NCBI GenBank assembly: GCA_035502855.1
Contig: DATJTX010000007.1
Span: 1-56,977, forward strand
Origin: Candidatus Baltobacteraceae bacterium
Lineage (GTDB): Bacteria > Vulcanimicrobiota > Vulcanimicrobiia > Vulcanimicrobiales > Vulcanimicrobiaceae
DNA length: 56,977 nt
Direction of reading: 5' to 3'
Each line of letters opens with the position of its first letter. The stretch's first letter is position 1. Under the pieces are notes generated by a model, which saw only the letters and a program-made list of their open reading frames with translations, was not told the origin of the DNA and made no database searches. Of this stretch, positions 33,680 to 44,140 are shown piece after piece. Made by a program: the position numbers and the translations under genes.

Positions 33680-36249
33680 TGCGCACGCTGCTCCGCCTCG
33701 TTCTACTCCTTGCGCCGCGCGAGTTTCGCGATCACTATGGCGCGCAGATCGACGCGGCTGCGGATGAAGGCCTGCACGCGCGCGATCTCGTCGATCTCGC
33801 CCTCACCGGAATCCGTCTGCGCCTCGAGGACTTCTTGCGCGACGCCGCCTACGCGCTGCGCCGTCTGCGCGCGGCCCCGCTCTTCGTCGCGATCGTCGTC
33901 ATCACGTTCGCGCTCGGCATCGGCGCGAACGTCGCGGTCTTCAGCGTGCTCAACGCGGTCGTGCTCAAACCGCTGCCGTTCAAAGATCCGAATGGAATCG
34001 TCGTGATTTTCGATGGGGTTCGCGGCGGCGCCAAGGTGCCGGACAACCTCTCATTGGCCGACCCGCTCGACATGCGATCGGTACCAACGTTCGCGGCGAC
34101 GACCGCGCTGGCCGGCGACGGCGGAACGATGCTTGCCCGGAATACACCCTTCGCGGTCAGCGGTCTCGACGTGATTCCGGATTACTTCAACATCCTCGGC
34201 ATCACGGCAGAGCTCGGTCGCGTGCTCGAGCCCAGCGACGGCGATCCCGGGGTGCACGACATCGTGATTTCCGACGAGGTTTGGCGCTCGCATTTCAATG
34301 CCGACCCGAGCGTCATCGGTGAGACCGTGCGTCTCAACGGCGTCCCCGAGCGCATCGTTGGTGTGCTAAGAGCCGGTCAGCCCGCGCTCGATCCCAACGG
34401 CTCGCTGAGGTCGCAAGACTTCTACGCTGCGCTGCCCGAGCGCGCCACGTTCGCGGATCGTGAGGAACGCTACTTGGCTGGATTTGCGCGTCTGGTACCC
34501 GCGGCAAGTATCGCGAGCACGAACGCACAACTCGCGTTGCTCTCGACGCGGCTCCAGAAACTCTATCCGAAAATCGATCACGACCGCGTCTTCTCGATCG
34601 TGCCGGTACGCAGCGAGTTGCTCGGCAGCGCGGCGTCGGTACTGTGGATCATCTTCGCTGCGGTCGTGGGCATCTTGCTGATCGCATGCGCGAATGTCGG
34701 CAATCTGCTCGGCGCGCGCTGGTCGACGCGCGACCGGGAGCTCGCGGTGCGCAGCGCGCTCGGCGCGTCGGCGCGCCGGATCGGGACTCAGCTCCTGATC
34801 GAGGCCGGTGTTCTTGCGACGATCGGTGCGGCGGCCGGCGTGGCGCTCGCCTACGGTGCACTGCACGCGCTCGCCGGTCTTCTCGCAAACGCGCTGCCGC
34901 GCGCCTCGACCGTGCAGATCGACGGTGCCAGCCTGCTCTATGCAATCGGCGCAGTGATCGCGGCGACGCTGCTCGCAGGCGTCACACCGCTGCTCTCGCT
35001 TGCGAATCCCGACTTGCAGAGCGTGCTCAAGGCGGCCGGTCGTGGGGGTGACGCGTCGGCGCGTCATCGGCTGCGCTCGACGCTCGTCGTGCTCGAGATT
35101 GCGCTCGCGCTCGCGCTCGTCGTTGTCTCGGGCCTGACCGTGCGTAGTTTCATCAATCTGGTCAGCACCCCGCTCGGGATTCGCCCAAACGGGGTGATCA
35201 CCAGTGGGCTGACGATGCTGCCGGAGAAGAACCTCGGCACGCTCGCCGCGCGCGCGGCAATGCAGCGCGACCTACTCGCGCGACTGCAAGCGCTCCCCGG
35301 CGTACGCGCCGCCGCCTTGACGGCGCAGTACCCTTTGGGACCGGTGAGCAACCGCAGTAACGCGCCGGTTTTTGGGCGTACATATCCGATTGGAAGCGAA
35401 CCGCACGCAACGGCAAACAACGTCACGCCGGACTACTTCCGCGTGCTAGGGATTCCGCTGTTGCGCGGACGTGTCTTCGATTCCGATGACACGATGGGCT
35501 CTGCGCCGGTCGCCATCGTTAATGAGGCCTTCGCGCAGCGCTATTTGCAAGGTATGAATCCCATTGGCGTGCGCATCCTAAGCCAAGGTTGGAACGATAC
35601 ACCGACGAACTGGGCGAGCGTCGTCGGCGTTGTCGGTGACGAGCGCGACAAGATCGCGCAACCACCCTTTCCCGAGTTCTTCGTTCCGATGGCTCAAGGG
35701 CCGACGGCATATACCTGCGCGCTCGTCTACGCGCCGGACGTCGACGCCGCGGTGATCGCACGCGAGATGAAGGGCGCGTTTGCCGGCGCTCTGCCAACCG
35801 TACAACCTCCCGGCATGTATACAGTCGCTCAGCTCGTAGCAGACCACACCGCGCAAGAACGCTTCGCCACGATTCTCCTGGTAACGCTGGCCGTCATCGC
35901 GCTCGTGCTGGCCCTCTCCGGCATCTTCGGCGTGGTCTCGTTCTCGGTCACGCAGCGTTCGCGCGAATTCGGCGTACGCATCGCCCACGGCGCGACGACC
36001 CGCAACATCGTTGCCGATGTGCTGCGCCGCACGCTGGCGACGACCGCGCTCGGCGCGGCAATCGGCCTGGTTATCGCGGCGGTCGCGGCGCGCGCGATCG
36101 CATCGCAACTCGGCACCGTCTCCCCGTTCGATCCGATCACGTTCACGACGGTCATCGTCATGATCTTCCTCTCGGCCCTGCTGGCCTCGCTGCACCCGGC
36201 GCTGCGCGCCACGCGCATTCAACCCGTCGAGGCGCTGCGATACGAATGA
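33676..36249 (+). CDS. ADOP-family ABC permease 2
   Basis: An 857-residue paralogue of the 29.3-kb permease, with the same layout: N-terminal FRDHYGAQIDAAADEG, TM1 AIVVITFALGIGANVAVFSVL, two MacB-like periplasmic halves and two FtsX domains (RELAVRSALGASARRI; FSVTQRSREFGVRIAHGATTRN). It starts at GTG 33676 or ATG 33679. It is coupled to PadR 2 upstream and to the membrane-fusion protein downstream, so this module has adaptor and ATPase partners. Confidence 0.87.
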   Translation: MMRTLLRLVLLLAPREFRDHYGAQIDAAADEGLHARDLVDLALTGIRLRLEDFLRDAAYALRRLRAAPLFVAIVVITFALGIGANVAVFSVLNAVVLKPLPFKDPNGIVVIFDGVRGGAKVPDNLSLADPLDMRSVPTFAATTALAGDGGTMLARNTPFAVSGLDVIPDYFNILGITAELGRVLEPSDGDPGVHDIVISDEVWRSHFNADPSVIGETVRLNGVPERIVGVLRAGQPALDPNGSLRSQDFYAALPERATFADREERYLAGFARLVPAASIASTNAQLALLSTRLQKLYPKIDHDRVFSIVPVRSELLGSAASVLWIIFAAVVGILLIACANVGNLLGARWSTRDRELAVRSALGASARRIGTQLLIEAGVLATIGAAAGVALAYGALHALAGLLANALPRASTVQIDGASLLYAIGAVIAATLLAGVTPLLSLANPDLQSVLKAAGRGGDASARHRLRSTLVVLEIALALALVVVSGLTVRSFINLVSTPLGIRPNGVITSGLTMLPEKNLGTLAARAAMQRDLLARLQALPGVRAAALTAQYPLGPVSNRSNAPVFGRTYPIGSEPHATANNVTPDYFRVLGIPLLRGRVFDSDDTMGSAPVAIVNEAFAQRYLQGMNPIGVRILSQGWNDTPTNWASVVGVVGDERDKIAQPPFPEFFVPMAQGPTAYTCALVYAPDVDAAVIAREMKGAFAGALPTVQPPGMYTVAQLVADHTAQERFATILLVTLAVIALVLALSGIFGVVSFSVTQRSREFGVRIAHGATTRNIVADVLRRTLATTALGAAIGLVIAAVAARAIASQLGTVSPFDPITFTTVIVMIFLSALLASLHPALRATRIQPVEALRYE

Positions 36250-37523
36250 GACGCTTTGCCGCCAACGAGATGGACGTCGTCCGCGCGAAGCCGCGCGGGC
36301 TCTCGCGCGGCGCGATCGTCGCCCTCGCGATCGCGCTGCTCGCCGCGGCCGCCGTCGCTGCTCTGTTCTCGCTGACGCGCACCGGCGGCGGCGTTGCCGT
36401 CGACCGGGCAAGCCTGGTTACCGACGTCGTGCAGCGCGGTACGCTGCAGCGATCGATCTCGGCCTCGGGCGCGCTGGCGCCGCAAGAGGTGCACGTCGTA
36501 TCCGCCGTGCAGCCCGGTGTGATCGAGAGCGTCTTCGTCAAACCCGGAGCGTACGTGAGCGCGCAAACGGCGATCGCGCGGCTGAGCAATCCCGATCTCG
36601 ATGCCGGCGTCGTCAGCGCGCGTTCGGCGGTCGACGTGGCGCGCGCCGATCTCGTCAGCGCGCAGCAGCAGGCGAAGGCCGCGGCCCTCGCACAGCGTTC
36701 GGCGTACACCTCGGCGCAAGCACAAGCCGCGATGGACCGAGCGAACGTCGTGGGAGATGCCGAGCTCCATCGCGAGGGTTTCATCGCCGGGCAAACCTAC
36801 CTGATCGCGAAGATCAAGGCCTCGCAATCGGCATCGCAGCTCGGCGTCGCGCACGCGCAGATCGGCGTCAACGCGGCCGAACAAGCGGCCAAGGTCGCGG
36901 CGGCACGGGCCGAGCTCGATCAGGCGCTCGCGCAATTGCAAGCAAAGGAAGCCGAAGTCGACGCATTGATCGTGCGCGCACATTCGGACGGCATCGTGCA
37001 GTCGGTCGCGGTCGATCCCGGCGCACGCGTCGACGTCGGAACCGAACTCGCGCGCGTTGCCGACCAGCGCGCGCTCAAAGCCGTGCTGCAGGTTCCCGAA
37101 GGTCAGGTGCATTCGGTGAACATCGGGATGCCGGTGCAGATCGATACCGGCAACGGAATCGTGACCGGAAGCGTGGCGCGGATCGCGCCCTCCGCGCAAG
37201 AAGGCAGCGTCGCCGTCGACGTGAGCTTCACCGGCCAACTGCCGCCCGGTGCGCGCCCGGATCTCAACGTCGACGGAACGATCGACCTGCAGACGCTGCG
37301 CAACGTGCTCTCGGTCGCCCGTCCGGCCGGCGCCGCCGACGACACGACGATCGCTCTCTACGAACTCGATTCGCGCGGCACGCAAGCGCATCTGGTTCAC
37401 GTTCGCCTCGGCGTCGGTTCGACCGATCGCATCGAGGTGCTCTCCGGCCTGAGCGCCGGCGACACGGTCATCGTCTCCGACACCTCGGCATACGGCGGTG
37501 CGCCGATGCTCGCGCTCCATTAG
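36246..37523 (+). CDS. HlyD/MacA-type membrane-fusion protein
   Basis: A 425-residue periplasmic adaptor with one N-terminal TM (IVALAIALLAAAAVAALF). A lipoyl half-motif (VVSAVQPGVIESVFVKPGAYV) is followed by a long Ala/Gln-rich alpha-hairpin (residues about 120-230), then the second lipoyl half (IVRAHSDGIVQSVAVDPG) and a beta-barrel domain. It bridges the ADOP permease to an outer-membrane partner not encoded here. The start overlaps the permease stop. Confidence 0.87.
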   Translation: MRRFAANEMDVVRAKPRGLSRGAIVALAIALLAAAAVAALFSLTRTGGGVAVDRASLVTDVVQRGTLQRSISASGALAPQEVHVVSAVQPGVIESVFVKPGAYVSAQTAIARLSNPDLDAGVVSARSAVDVARADLVSAQQQAKAAALAQRSAYTSAQAQAAMDRANVVGDAELHREGFIAGQTYLIAKIKASQSASQLGVAHAQIGVNAAEQAAKVAAARAELDQALAQLQAKEAEVDALIVRAHSDGIVQSVAVDPGARVDVGTELARVADQRALKAVLQVPEGQVHSVNIGMPVQIDTGNGIVTGSVARIAPSAQEGSVAVDVSFTGQLPPGARPDLNVDGTIDLQTLRNVLSVARPAGAADDTTIALYELDSRGTQAHLVHVRLGVGSTDRIEVLSGLSAGDTVIVSDTSAYGGAPMLALH

Positions 37524-37534
37524 AAGGGGAATCC

Positions 37535-38223
<689 letters not shown>

Positions 38224-38227
<4 letters not shown>

Positions 38228-38877
38228 TAGAGCGAACGCGATGCCGGCTCGAGGCGCAGATGCTCCGCCGGCCCATCGCCGAATGCCTGCCGCCAGGCCT
38301 CGATCTGCTTCGCATTCCGAGCGCGTCCGATAGCGACGAAGGCGTGTTCGCCGCTCCGTACCGGCAACCGGAAATCATTGGCCGCCGCTTCGGTCACGAA
38401 GTAGGCAACACGCTCGGCGGCCTCACGAAGTTTCGGCAATACCTCATCCTCGAAGCTGCGAACGTACGCCGTATCCGCGGCGCCCGGCAGCATCGCTATG
38501 CTGAGGGCGGCGAACCTCATGTGCTCGCCTCCCTGCGCGCGCGTGAGCCCCGACACGTCGAAACCGCTCTTCTCGCGCGCGGGACGCAGTAACAATACAT
38601 TATCGGAATCGAGCAGCGTCGCGTTGGCAGCATCCCGATTCGAAAGCCACGCGTGCGAACGATCGTAGAATGCCTCGAGCGCCTCGCGGCGCGAACGCAT
38701 GTCCGGAAACTCGCGAAACCACAGGTACGTATCGGGGTCACCGGCAACGCGGTAGTGCCCGATCACCCGCATGCCGCAAGCCTCCTGCGATTCGATGAAC
38801 GCACGTTCGAAAAGCTCGATCAGCTCGTCGCGGCGTCCGGGACGCATGAGGTAACGCCGCAACTCGACGACACTCAC
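38224..38877 (-). CDS. NIPSNAP-like dimeric alpha/beta-barrel protein
   Basis: A 217-residue protein with two ferredoxin-like repeats. The first is VELRRYLMRPGRRDELIELFERAF with FREFPDMRSRREALEAFY; the second ends in AIGRARNAKQIEAWRQAFG. This is the NIPSNAP pattern. Family members have unclear roles, some degradative. The start is GTG at 38877, overlapping the stop of the DUF1579-like gene (GTGA). Confidence 0.75.
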
Positions 38878-39356
38878 GCTCGCGTGAACTCCATGATCCA
38901 ATTCAGCTCCCAGCTCGCTCCGTCGTCGATGGAGAAGTGTTGCTCCCAGCGGCAGTGGTCGGCATCGAGCGGCGTCCAACGGTACCGGCTGATGATCGGC
39001 CGGCCATCGAATACGTCGCGCGCAAAGAACTCACCGATCCCGCGTTCGTCGAAGGTGCCGACGTTGGGCGTCGTCACGAGCCCACCGTCCGACGTGCCCC
39101 AATAGATGCTCCACTCACCGGTAGCCCGATCGTGGAAGCGGATCGCGCTGCCTTCGATGGGTCCGAGCGGACTTTGCGCAATGGCCTCTTCCACGTTCCC
39201 TTTGCCGCCCCAGAGCGGCCACTGCCGCGAGGTCCCTTCGAACTCGTACCAGTCGTCGTTACCGCGTAGTGGATGGCGCAGCCGCCGGTGCCGCACGATC
39301 CAGTCGCCGAATACAAAATCGAAATCACGGCTTGAGTCGCGGCGCGTCGCTTCCAT
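38874..39356 (-). CDS. DUF1579-like beta-rich protein
   Basis: A 160-residue protein. DFDFVFGDWIVRHRRL at the N-terminus and the strand series EGSAIRFHDRATGEWSIYWGTSDG suggest a lipocalin-like barrel of the DUF1579 type. The function is unknown. It lies six bases after the GlxA-like regulator in the same operon. Confidence 0.55.
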   Translation of the reverse strand: MEATRRDSSRDFDFVFGDWIVRHRRLRHPLRGNDDWYEFEGTSRQWPLWGGKGNVEEAIAQSPLGPIEGSAIRFHDRATGEWSIYWGTSDGGLVTTPNVGTFDERGIGEFFARDVFDGRPIISRYRWTPLDADHCRWEQHFSIDDGASWELNWIMEFTRA

Positions 39357-39362
39357 AATTAT

Positions 39363-40307
39363 CTATCGCTCCCGTGAAGGTGAATTGGCGAAGTGCGTGC
39401 GCCAGAGGCGGCGCAGTTGGCGCGCGTCGGCGAAGCCGCACCGTTCGGCAACCGAGCCGATCGAGAGCGTCCGATCGCGAAGCAGCGTGCGCGCCTGCTC
39501 GAGCCGCAACGTCGTGGCGTACGCTTTGACGCTGCTCCCGGTCGCGGCACGAAACTGCCGCGTCAGCGTGCGTTCGCTGACACCCGCGATCGCGGCGAGC
39601 GAGGAAAGCGTGAACGGAGCGCCCGCGTGTTCGACCAGCCAGTCTTGGACGAGATGCACTTCGCGACTCGTATGGTCGCGCAAAGCGAAGTACGGGCTGA
39701 GCTGTTCGTGATGGCCGGGACGGCGCGCCGTGACGACCATTTCGCGGGCGGCGGCCGCCGCGACGCGCGAACTGCAGTCGCGTTCGACGAGCGCGAGCGC
39801 GAGATCGACACCCGAGGCGATCCCCGCGCTGGTCGCGACCCGGCCGTCGAAGACGTAGAGCCGGTTGGCTTCCACTTGAGCGCGCGGGAATGCACGCTGT
39901 AGTTCATCGACGCGCTTCCAATGCGTCGTGGCCTTTCGGCCATCCAAGAGTCCGGCTGCCGCGAGCGCGAAGGCGCCGACGCACACCGAGCTCATCACCG
40001 CTCCCGCGTCATATGCGGAGCGCAACCAGCGGACCAAAGGCCGGATCGAGCGCGCGCGTGCGAGCACGTCACGGCGCAACGACGCACTGCCGGGGACGAT
40101 GACGAGATCATCCGCCCCTACATCGTCCGGCAGGCGCTCTAAGTCGCATAGCGCAAGCAGTTGCGCCGAATCGACGCGTGCCGATTGCGCGGCGAATACC
40201 AGGCGGTATGGCGCGCCGGCGGCAGCAGCCTCGTGAAAGACCTGCACCGGTCCGGCGAGATCGAAGAGTTCGACGCCGGCCGGAACGACGAAGATGACGC
40301 GTTTCAC
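39363..40307 (-). CDS. GlxA-like AraC-family transcriptional regulator
   Basis: A 314-residue regulator. Its N-terminal DJ-1/PfpI-like domain (residues 1-185) has VVPAGVELFDLAGPVQVF and VCVGAFALAAAGLLDGRKATTHW. The C-terminal AraC domain has FTLSSLAAIAGVSERTLTRQFRAATG and SIGSVAERCGFADARQLRRLWRTHF as its two helix-turn-helix motifs. The elbow Cys is in SSVCVGAF. The start is GTG at 40307, overlapping the hydrolase stop. It probably regulates this operon. Confidence 0.9.
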   Translation of the reverse strand: MKRVIFVVPAGVELFDLAGPVQVFHEAAAAGAPYRLVFAAQSARVDSAQLLALCDLERLPDDVGADDLVIVPGSASLRRDVLARARSIRPLVRWLRSAYDAGAVMSSVCVGAFALAAAGLLDGRKATTHWKRVDELQRAFPRAQVEANRLYVFDGRVATSAGIASGVDLALALVERDCSSRVAAAAAREMVVTARRPGHHEQLSPYFALRDHTSREVHLVQDWLVEHAGAPFTLSSLAAIAGVSERTLTRQFRAATGSSVKAYATTLRLEQARTLLRDRTLSIGSVAERCGFADARQLRRLWRTHFANSPSRER

Positions 40308-40891
40308 GCGATCGCGCGCACGCCGGTTTCGGCTAGCGCCTCGTCGACGGTGCAAATCCGCGCGAAACGGCGGCGCAGCGCATACTCGGTGCGCTCGACG
40401 ACCGCGTCGGTTCCCAACTCCTCACCGCCCGATTGGAGCAGTCTCGGAATCGGAAACGTGAGCGTCGCCTCGGTCACGAAGTCGACCTCGAAGCCGAGGT
40501 CGGCGGCGACGCGCGCGGTGGTCTCGCAACATTGCTCGGTTTGAATGCCGGAGATCGTCACGCGGCCGACTCCCATGCGCACGAGGCGTTGCGACAGATT
40601 CGTAGTCGTGAAGCAGTTACGCGAGGTCTTGTGAAGGATCGCCTCGTCAGGCCGTGGTGTAAGGAAATCCATCAGCCGGTAGTGCGGGCTCGAAACCGAG
40701 AAGTGTTCGTCGCAGTCGCCGTGAAGGAAGTAAAAAATCGGAGCATCGGCGGAGCGGAAAGCTGCGATCAGCCGCGTGACGTTCGACTCGAAAGCCGGGT
40801 TATTGCGATGCTCCCAGCGCGGAAGCGCCTTGAATGAATCTTGGATGTCGATTACCAGCAGCGCATTGCGAGGGCGGTCTGAAGCGGCCAT
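40304..40891 (-). CDS. Isochorismatase-like cysteine hydrolase
   Basis: A 195-residue alpha/beta hydrolase. The catalytic triad is Asp15 (LLVIDIQ), Lys88 (ILHKTSRN) and Cys121 (GIQTEQCCETTA). Such enzymes cleave amides, nicotinamide or isochorismate-type substrates; the substrate here is unknown. It is the promoter-proximal gene of a four-gene minus-strand operon that includes its probable regulator. Confidence 0.88.
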   Translation of the reverse strand: MAASDRPRNALLVIDIQDSFKALPRWEHRNNPAFESNVTRLIAAFRSADAPIFYFLHGDCDEHFSVSSPHYRLMDFLTPRPDEAILHKTSRNCFTTTNLSQRLVRMGVGRVTISGIQTEQCCETTARVAADLGFEVDFVTEATLTFPIPRLLQSGGEELGTDAVVERTEYALRRRFARICTVDEALAETGVRAIA

Positions 40892-41062
40892 GGGTTGGGG
40901 TTCTCCTTTCCCCCATCATAGACCGTCATTCCAGCGCCGGCGAGGCTTGCGCCGGACCGCGAGCGGACAAATCCGGCCAAAATATCCTCAGATCTTGCAC
41001 CCATTCGAAATACGAGACGGTCACGGCAGGCCAACGCACCCCTGGTCTCCGATAGAACGAGA

Positions 41063-42409
41063 ATGAATTTGGGCGAGCCGCTCGTCCGGGGCGTCGGATT
41101 GCGCGGCGCTTTGGCGGTCAACGTCATCTCGATGATCGGGATCGGGCCGCTCATCACGATCCCGCTGGTACTGGGCTCGCTGCACGGCCCGCTCTCGCTC
41201 GTGGCGTGGCTGCTCGGCGCGCTGCTGGCGCTGTGCGATGGACTCGTGTGGGCGGAGCTCGGTTCGGCATATCCGCGCTCCGGCGGAACGTACGGATACC
41301 TGCTCGAGATTTTCGGGCCGTTGCGGATCGGACGGTTGCTGGCGTTCCTGTTCGTCTGGGAAACGATTTTCATCATTCCCCTCACGCTTGCGAGCGGCTA
41401 CATCGGCTTTGCAAACTACGCAGGATATCTGGTCCCATCGCTGGGTTCATCGCCGCTCGCGCTCAAACTGGTGGCGGCCGCGGTCGGCGTGATCACGATT
41501 TTCGCGCTTTATCGCGGCATCAAAACGATCGAGCGGGTGAGCGTGCTGCTCTGGGGCGTCGCCGTCTTGACCCTGCTCGCCGTCATCGCCGCCGCGTTCG
41601 CGCACTGGTCGGCGCATCTCGCGTTCGCATTTCGTTCGGCGCCCTCGATGTGGGGCGGTCTGCGAGCCGGGCTCGGGCCGGCGCTGGTGGTCGCGATGTA
41701 TGACTACATCGGGTACAACCAGGCAAATACCATCGCCGGCGAGGTCGTCGAACCGCAGCGGACGCTCCCGCGCTCGATCGTCGGAGCGATCCTCCTGGTC
41801 GGAGCGCTCTACATTGCGATGCAGATCGGCGTACTCGGCGCAATCCCGTGGCAACGGTACGTTCCGCTCGCCGACGGATCGCTGCCGCCGCTTGGCCAGC
41901 ACCTCGCGTCGGCGGTCGTGGAGCGCGCCTTTGGTCCGGCCGCAGGCATTTTCGTCACGATTCTGATCCTCATCACCGCCTTCGCCTCGGTCTACGGTCT
42001 GCTGCTCGGCAGCTCGCGAATTCCCTACGCCGCTGCGCTCGACGGATTGTTTCTTCGCCCCTTCGCGCATCTGCACGAGCGCCACCGTTTTCCGGATGTT
42101 TCGCTCGTCGTCATGGGAGCGATCGCCCTGATCGCGTCGTTCTTCACGCTCGATCAGGTCATCAGCGCGCTGATCGCCGCCATCGTGCTGGTGCAATCGG
42201 TCGCGCAAATCGTCGCGCTCTTCGTGATGCGCGCGCAAGGAGTGCGCGCGCCGTACCGGATGTGGCTTTACCCGTTGCCGGCGATCGTCGCGCTCGCGGC
42301 ATGGGTCTACGTTTTCTGCAGCGCGGGCAGTTCGGCGATCGTTTTTGGTCTGGTCAGCATTGCCGCGGGTGCGGTGGTCTACGTCGCTACCCGGCGAGCG
42401 GCGCCGTAG
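41063..42409 (+). CDS. APC-superfamily amino acid permease
   Basis: A 448-residue, 12-TM inner-membrane transporter. The TM1 unwound segment is SMIGIGPLITIPLVLG, then AELGSAYPRSGGTYGYL, typical of amino acid/polyamine permeases (APC). The substrate is not determinable. A strong hairpin with a T-run follows the stop. Confidence 0.85.
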   Translation: MNLGEPLVRGVGLRGALAVNVISMIGIGPLITIPLVLGSLHGPLSLVAWLLGALLALCDGLVWAELGSAYPRSGGTYGYLLEIFGPLRIGRLLAFLFVWETIFIIPLTLASGYIGFANYAGYLVPSLGSSPLALKLVAAAVGVITIFALYRGIKTIERVSVLLWGVAVLTLLAVIAAAFAHWSAHLAFAFRSAPSMWGGLRAGLGPALVVAMYDYIGYNQANTIAGEVVEPQRTLPRSIVGAILLVGALYIAMQIGVLGAIPWQRYVPLADGSLPPLGQHLASAVVERAFGPAAGIFVTILILITAFASVYGLLLGSSRIPYAAALDGLFLRPFAHLHERHRFPDVSLVVMGAIALIASFFTLDQVISALIAAIVLVQSVAQIVALFVMRAQGVRAPYRMWLYPLPAIVALAAWVYVFCSAGSSAIVFGLVSIAAGAVVYVATRRAAP

Positions 42410-42412
42410 CGT

Positions 42413-42432
42413 TGTCATCCCGAGCCCTTCGA
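42413..42432. repeat. Dispersed GTCATCCCGAGC repeat, short copy
   Basis: TGTCATCCCGAGCCCTTCGA just after the permease stop, a short copy of the intergenic family. Confidence 0.5.
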
Positions 42433-42436
42433 GGAA

Positions 42437-42480
42437 GCGCATAGCGCGGCGGCAAAAATCGCCGCGCTATGCGCGTTTTT
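42437..42480 (+). terminator. Perfect 15-bp hairpin plus T-run
   Basis: GCGCATAGCGCGGCG (42437-42451) and its perfect reverse complement (42460-42474) flank an 8-nt loop, followed by GTTTTT. It has the form of an intrinsic terminator for the permease gene. The GNAT start codon (42469) lies inside its 3' arm. Confidence 0.75.
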
Positions 42481-42897
42481 CTCGCCGAGAGCGTGGAGCA
42501 GCTCGCCCGGTTTCACGATCTCGTCGCGGAGTATGAGGCGAGCCTGCCGCTCGATCTGCGCCACGACGGCCTCGAACCCGGCATGACGGCGTTCGTCGCC
42601 GAAATCGACGGCGAACCGTGCGGATGTGTCGCGCTTGCCGAGTCCGACGCATCGACCGGCGAAGTCAAGCGCCTTTTCGTAAAGCCGGAGTTTCGCGGGT
42701 ATGGCGCCGCGCGTGCGCTGCTTGCCGCACTCCTCGAACGCTCGCGCGAACGCGGCTACGCGCGAATCGTCCTCGATACGCACCGCGAACGCCTCGCGGC
42801 AGCGTATACGCTCTATCGCTCCCTCGGCTTCGCGGAATGCGAGCCGTGCGGGGGCGCTTCGTACGCGTGCCCGACCTTCATGGAGCTGCGGCTGTAG
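42469..42897 (+). CDS. GNAT-family N-acetyltransferase
   Basis: A 142-residue acetyltransferase with the acetyl-CoA-binding motif KRLFVKPEFRGYGAARALLAALLERSRERGY and the IVLDTH strand with the FAECEP... tail. The acceptor substrate is unknown. The first Met (MRVFLAES) is at 42469, inside a terminator hairpin, so translation may depend on how the RNA folds or the true start may be later. Its 3' end overlaps the convergent protease gene by 20 bp. Confidence 0.85.
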   Translation: MRVFLAESVEQLARFHDLVAEYEASLPLDLRHDGLEPGMTAFVAEIDGEPCGCVALAESDASTGEVKRLFVKPEFRGYGAARALLAALLERSRERGYARIVLDTHRERLAAAYTLYRSLGFAECEPCGGASYACPTFMELRL

Positions 42898-44080
42898 ACG
42901 GTTCGGCAGACTCGAGGGCGCCGATGCGTTTTCCCAAACTGGGATGCGAGGCAAAGAGAAACTCGTACCACGGGGGCAGCTCCTCTTCGGCTAAATTTTG
43001 ATCGCGTAACCGCCGAAACGCGGCGATGCCGTCGCGGGGTGCGCCGGTGACGTCGACGGCGAATCGATCCGCAGCCCATTCGCGTGAGCGCGAGAACGCG
43101 TTGACCGCTGGGCGAGCGGCGAGCATCCCGATACCGAGCCATGCCGCGATGCGCAACAGGCGGATGCTCTCATCGGTATCGTCGCGGCGAAGACCGATCG
43201 CCGTGAGGCCGAGCAGACCGGCGGTGAGCGCTTCGGCCAGCGCGATCATACGCCAGGTGTCGCGCGAAACGTAGTGGCCAAGTTCGTGCGCGACCACGAA
43301 TTCGATTTCGCGCGGCTCGAATGCGTCGACCAGCGTATCGCCCAGAACGATGCGATGGGTGGAGCCGATCCCGGCCACGAAGGCGTTGGCTTTCTTCGTT
43401 TGCCGGCTCATGTCCATCCGTAAGATGTCGGCGTCGCCGACGCCGAAGCGCGCGGCGAGCGCGCGCAACCGTCGCTCGAGCGGTCCCTGCAGCGGCTCGA
43501 AACGGTTGAACAGCGGTAGAATATAGACCGGCACGATCAGGTTGGCCAGCACGAAGAGCGGGAACATCCCGATCGCGGCAACCAGCGGCCAGGTGCGGCG
43601 GAAGCGGCGCAGCGCGATGCCGCCCAACATCGCAAGGCCGCTCATCACAACGATCATGAGTGCACTGCTCTTGGCCAAGTCGCTCAGAAAAGCACGCTCG
43701 GATTGGTCGGTCAACCCGTACCGTCGTTCGATCTCGTAGTCTTCGACGATCGAAACCGGCAATTCGAGAAGGCTCGAGCCGATGCCGACGACCGCAACGA
43801 ATGCTCCGGGCCGCAGCCAGCGCGGGAGCGGTTCGAACGCGCGCGCGATGCGAGGCGCGAGCGGTCCGTAGGCAAACGCTACGCTCGAGAGTGTCGAGCG
43901 TATGGCGCCGGCCACGGCAAGCGCTCGGCGCGCTTTGCCGTAGGCAGCAGAATCATGCGAGGGTTTACGCGGTGCGGTGTCACGACGCGCGAGCGCCTGC
44001 ACCGTGCGGATCGCGACGTAACCAGCGCCCATTCCGGCAAGCAGGCCCAAGCAAAATTTTCGCGCGTTCATGCGCGTCAT
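42878..44080 (-). CDS. M48-family (Ste24-like) membrane metalloprotease
   Basis: A 400-residue zinc peptidase. The zinc motif HELGH is at residues 265-269 and the downstream ligand/Asp motif is SREWAADRFA. Upstream TM segments and the VEDYEIERRYGLTDQS motif are the CAAX-protease/Ste24 signature. It cleaves proteins at the membrane. I start at ATG 44080 (MTRMNARKF). The reading frame stays open upstream, but into repeat-rich DNA. Confidence 0.87.
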   Translation of the reverse strand: MTRMNARKFCLGLLAGMGAGYVAIRTVQALARRDTAPRKPSHDSAAYGKARRALAVAGAIRSTLSSVAFAYGPLAPRIARAFEPLPRWLRPGAFVAVVGIGSSLLELPVSIVEDYEIERRYGLTDQSERAFLSDLAKSSALMIVVMSGLAMLGGIALRRFRRTWPLVAAIGMFPLFVLANLIVPVYILPLFNRFEPLQGPLERRLRALAARFGVGDADILRMDMSRQTKKANAFVAGIGSTHRIVLGDTLVDAFEPREIEFVVAHELGHYVSRDTWRMIALAEALTAGLLGLTAIGLRRDDTDESIRLLRIAAWLGIGMLAARPAVNAFSRSREWAADRFAVDVTGAPRDGIAAFRRLRDQNLAEEELPPWYEFLFASHPSLGKRIGALESAEPSTAAAP

Positions 44081-44099
44081 AGCTTGCCCAAATGAGTGA

Positions 44100-44127
44100 A
44101 GGGTCCCCGCCGATTTGCGGAGACCCT
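44100..44127. terminator. Hairpin between protease and TonB receptor genes
   Basis: AGGGTC-C-CCGC ... GCGG-A-GACCCT forms a long hairpin beyond the receptor's 3' end. On the minus strand it is followed by TTCACTC rather than a clean T-run, so its role as a terminator is uncertain. Confidence 0.4.
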
Positions 44128-44140
44128 TCGTGCCTCGACT

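Noticed and set aside
40921-40965. GTCATTCCAGCGCC as another copy of the dispersed repeat
   Set aside because: It shares only the first bases and lacks the GAGC and GTCGAAGG core.
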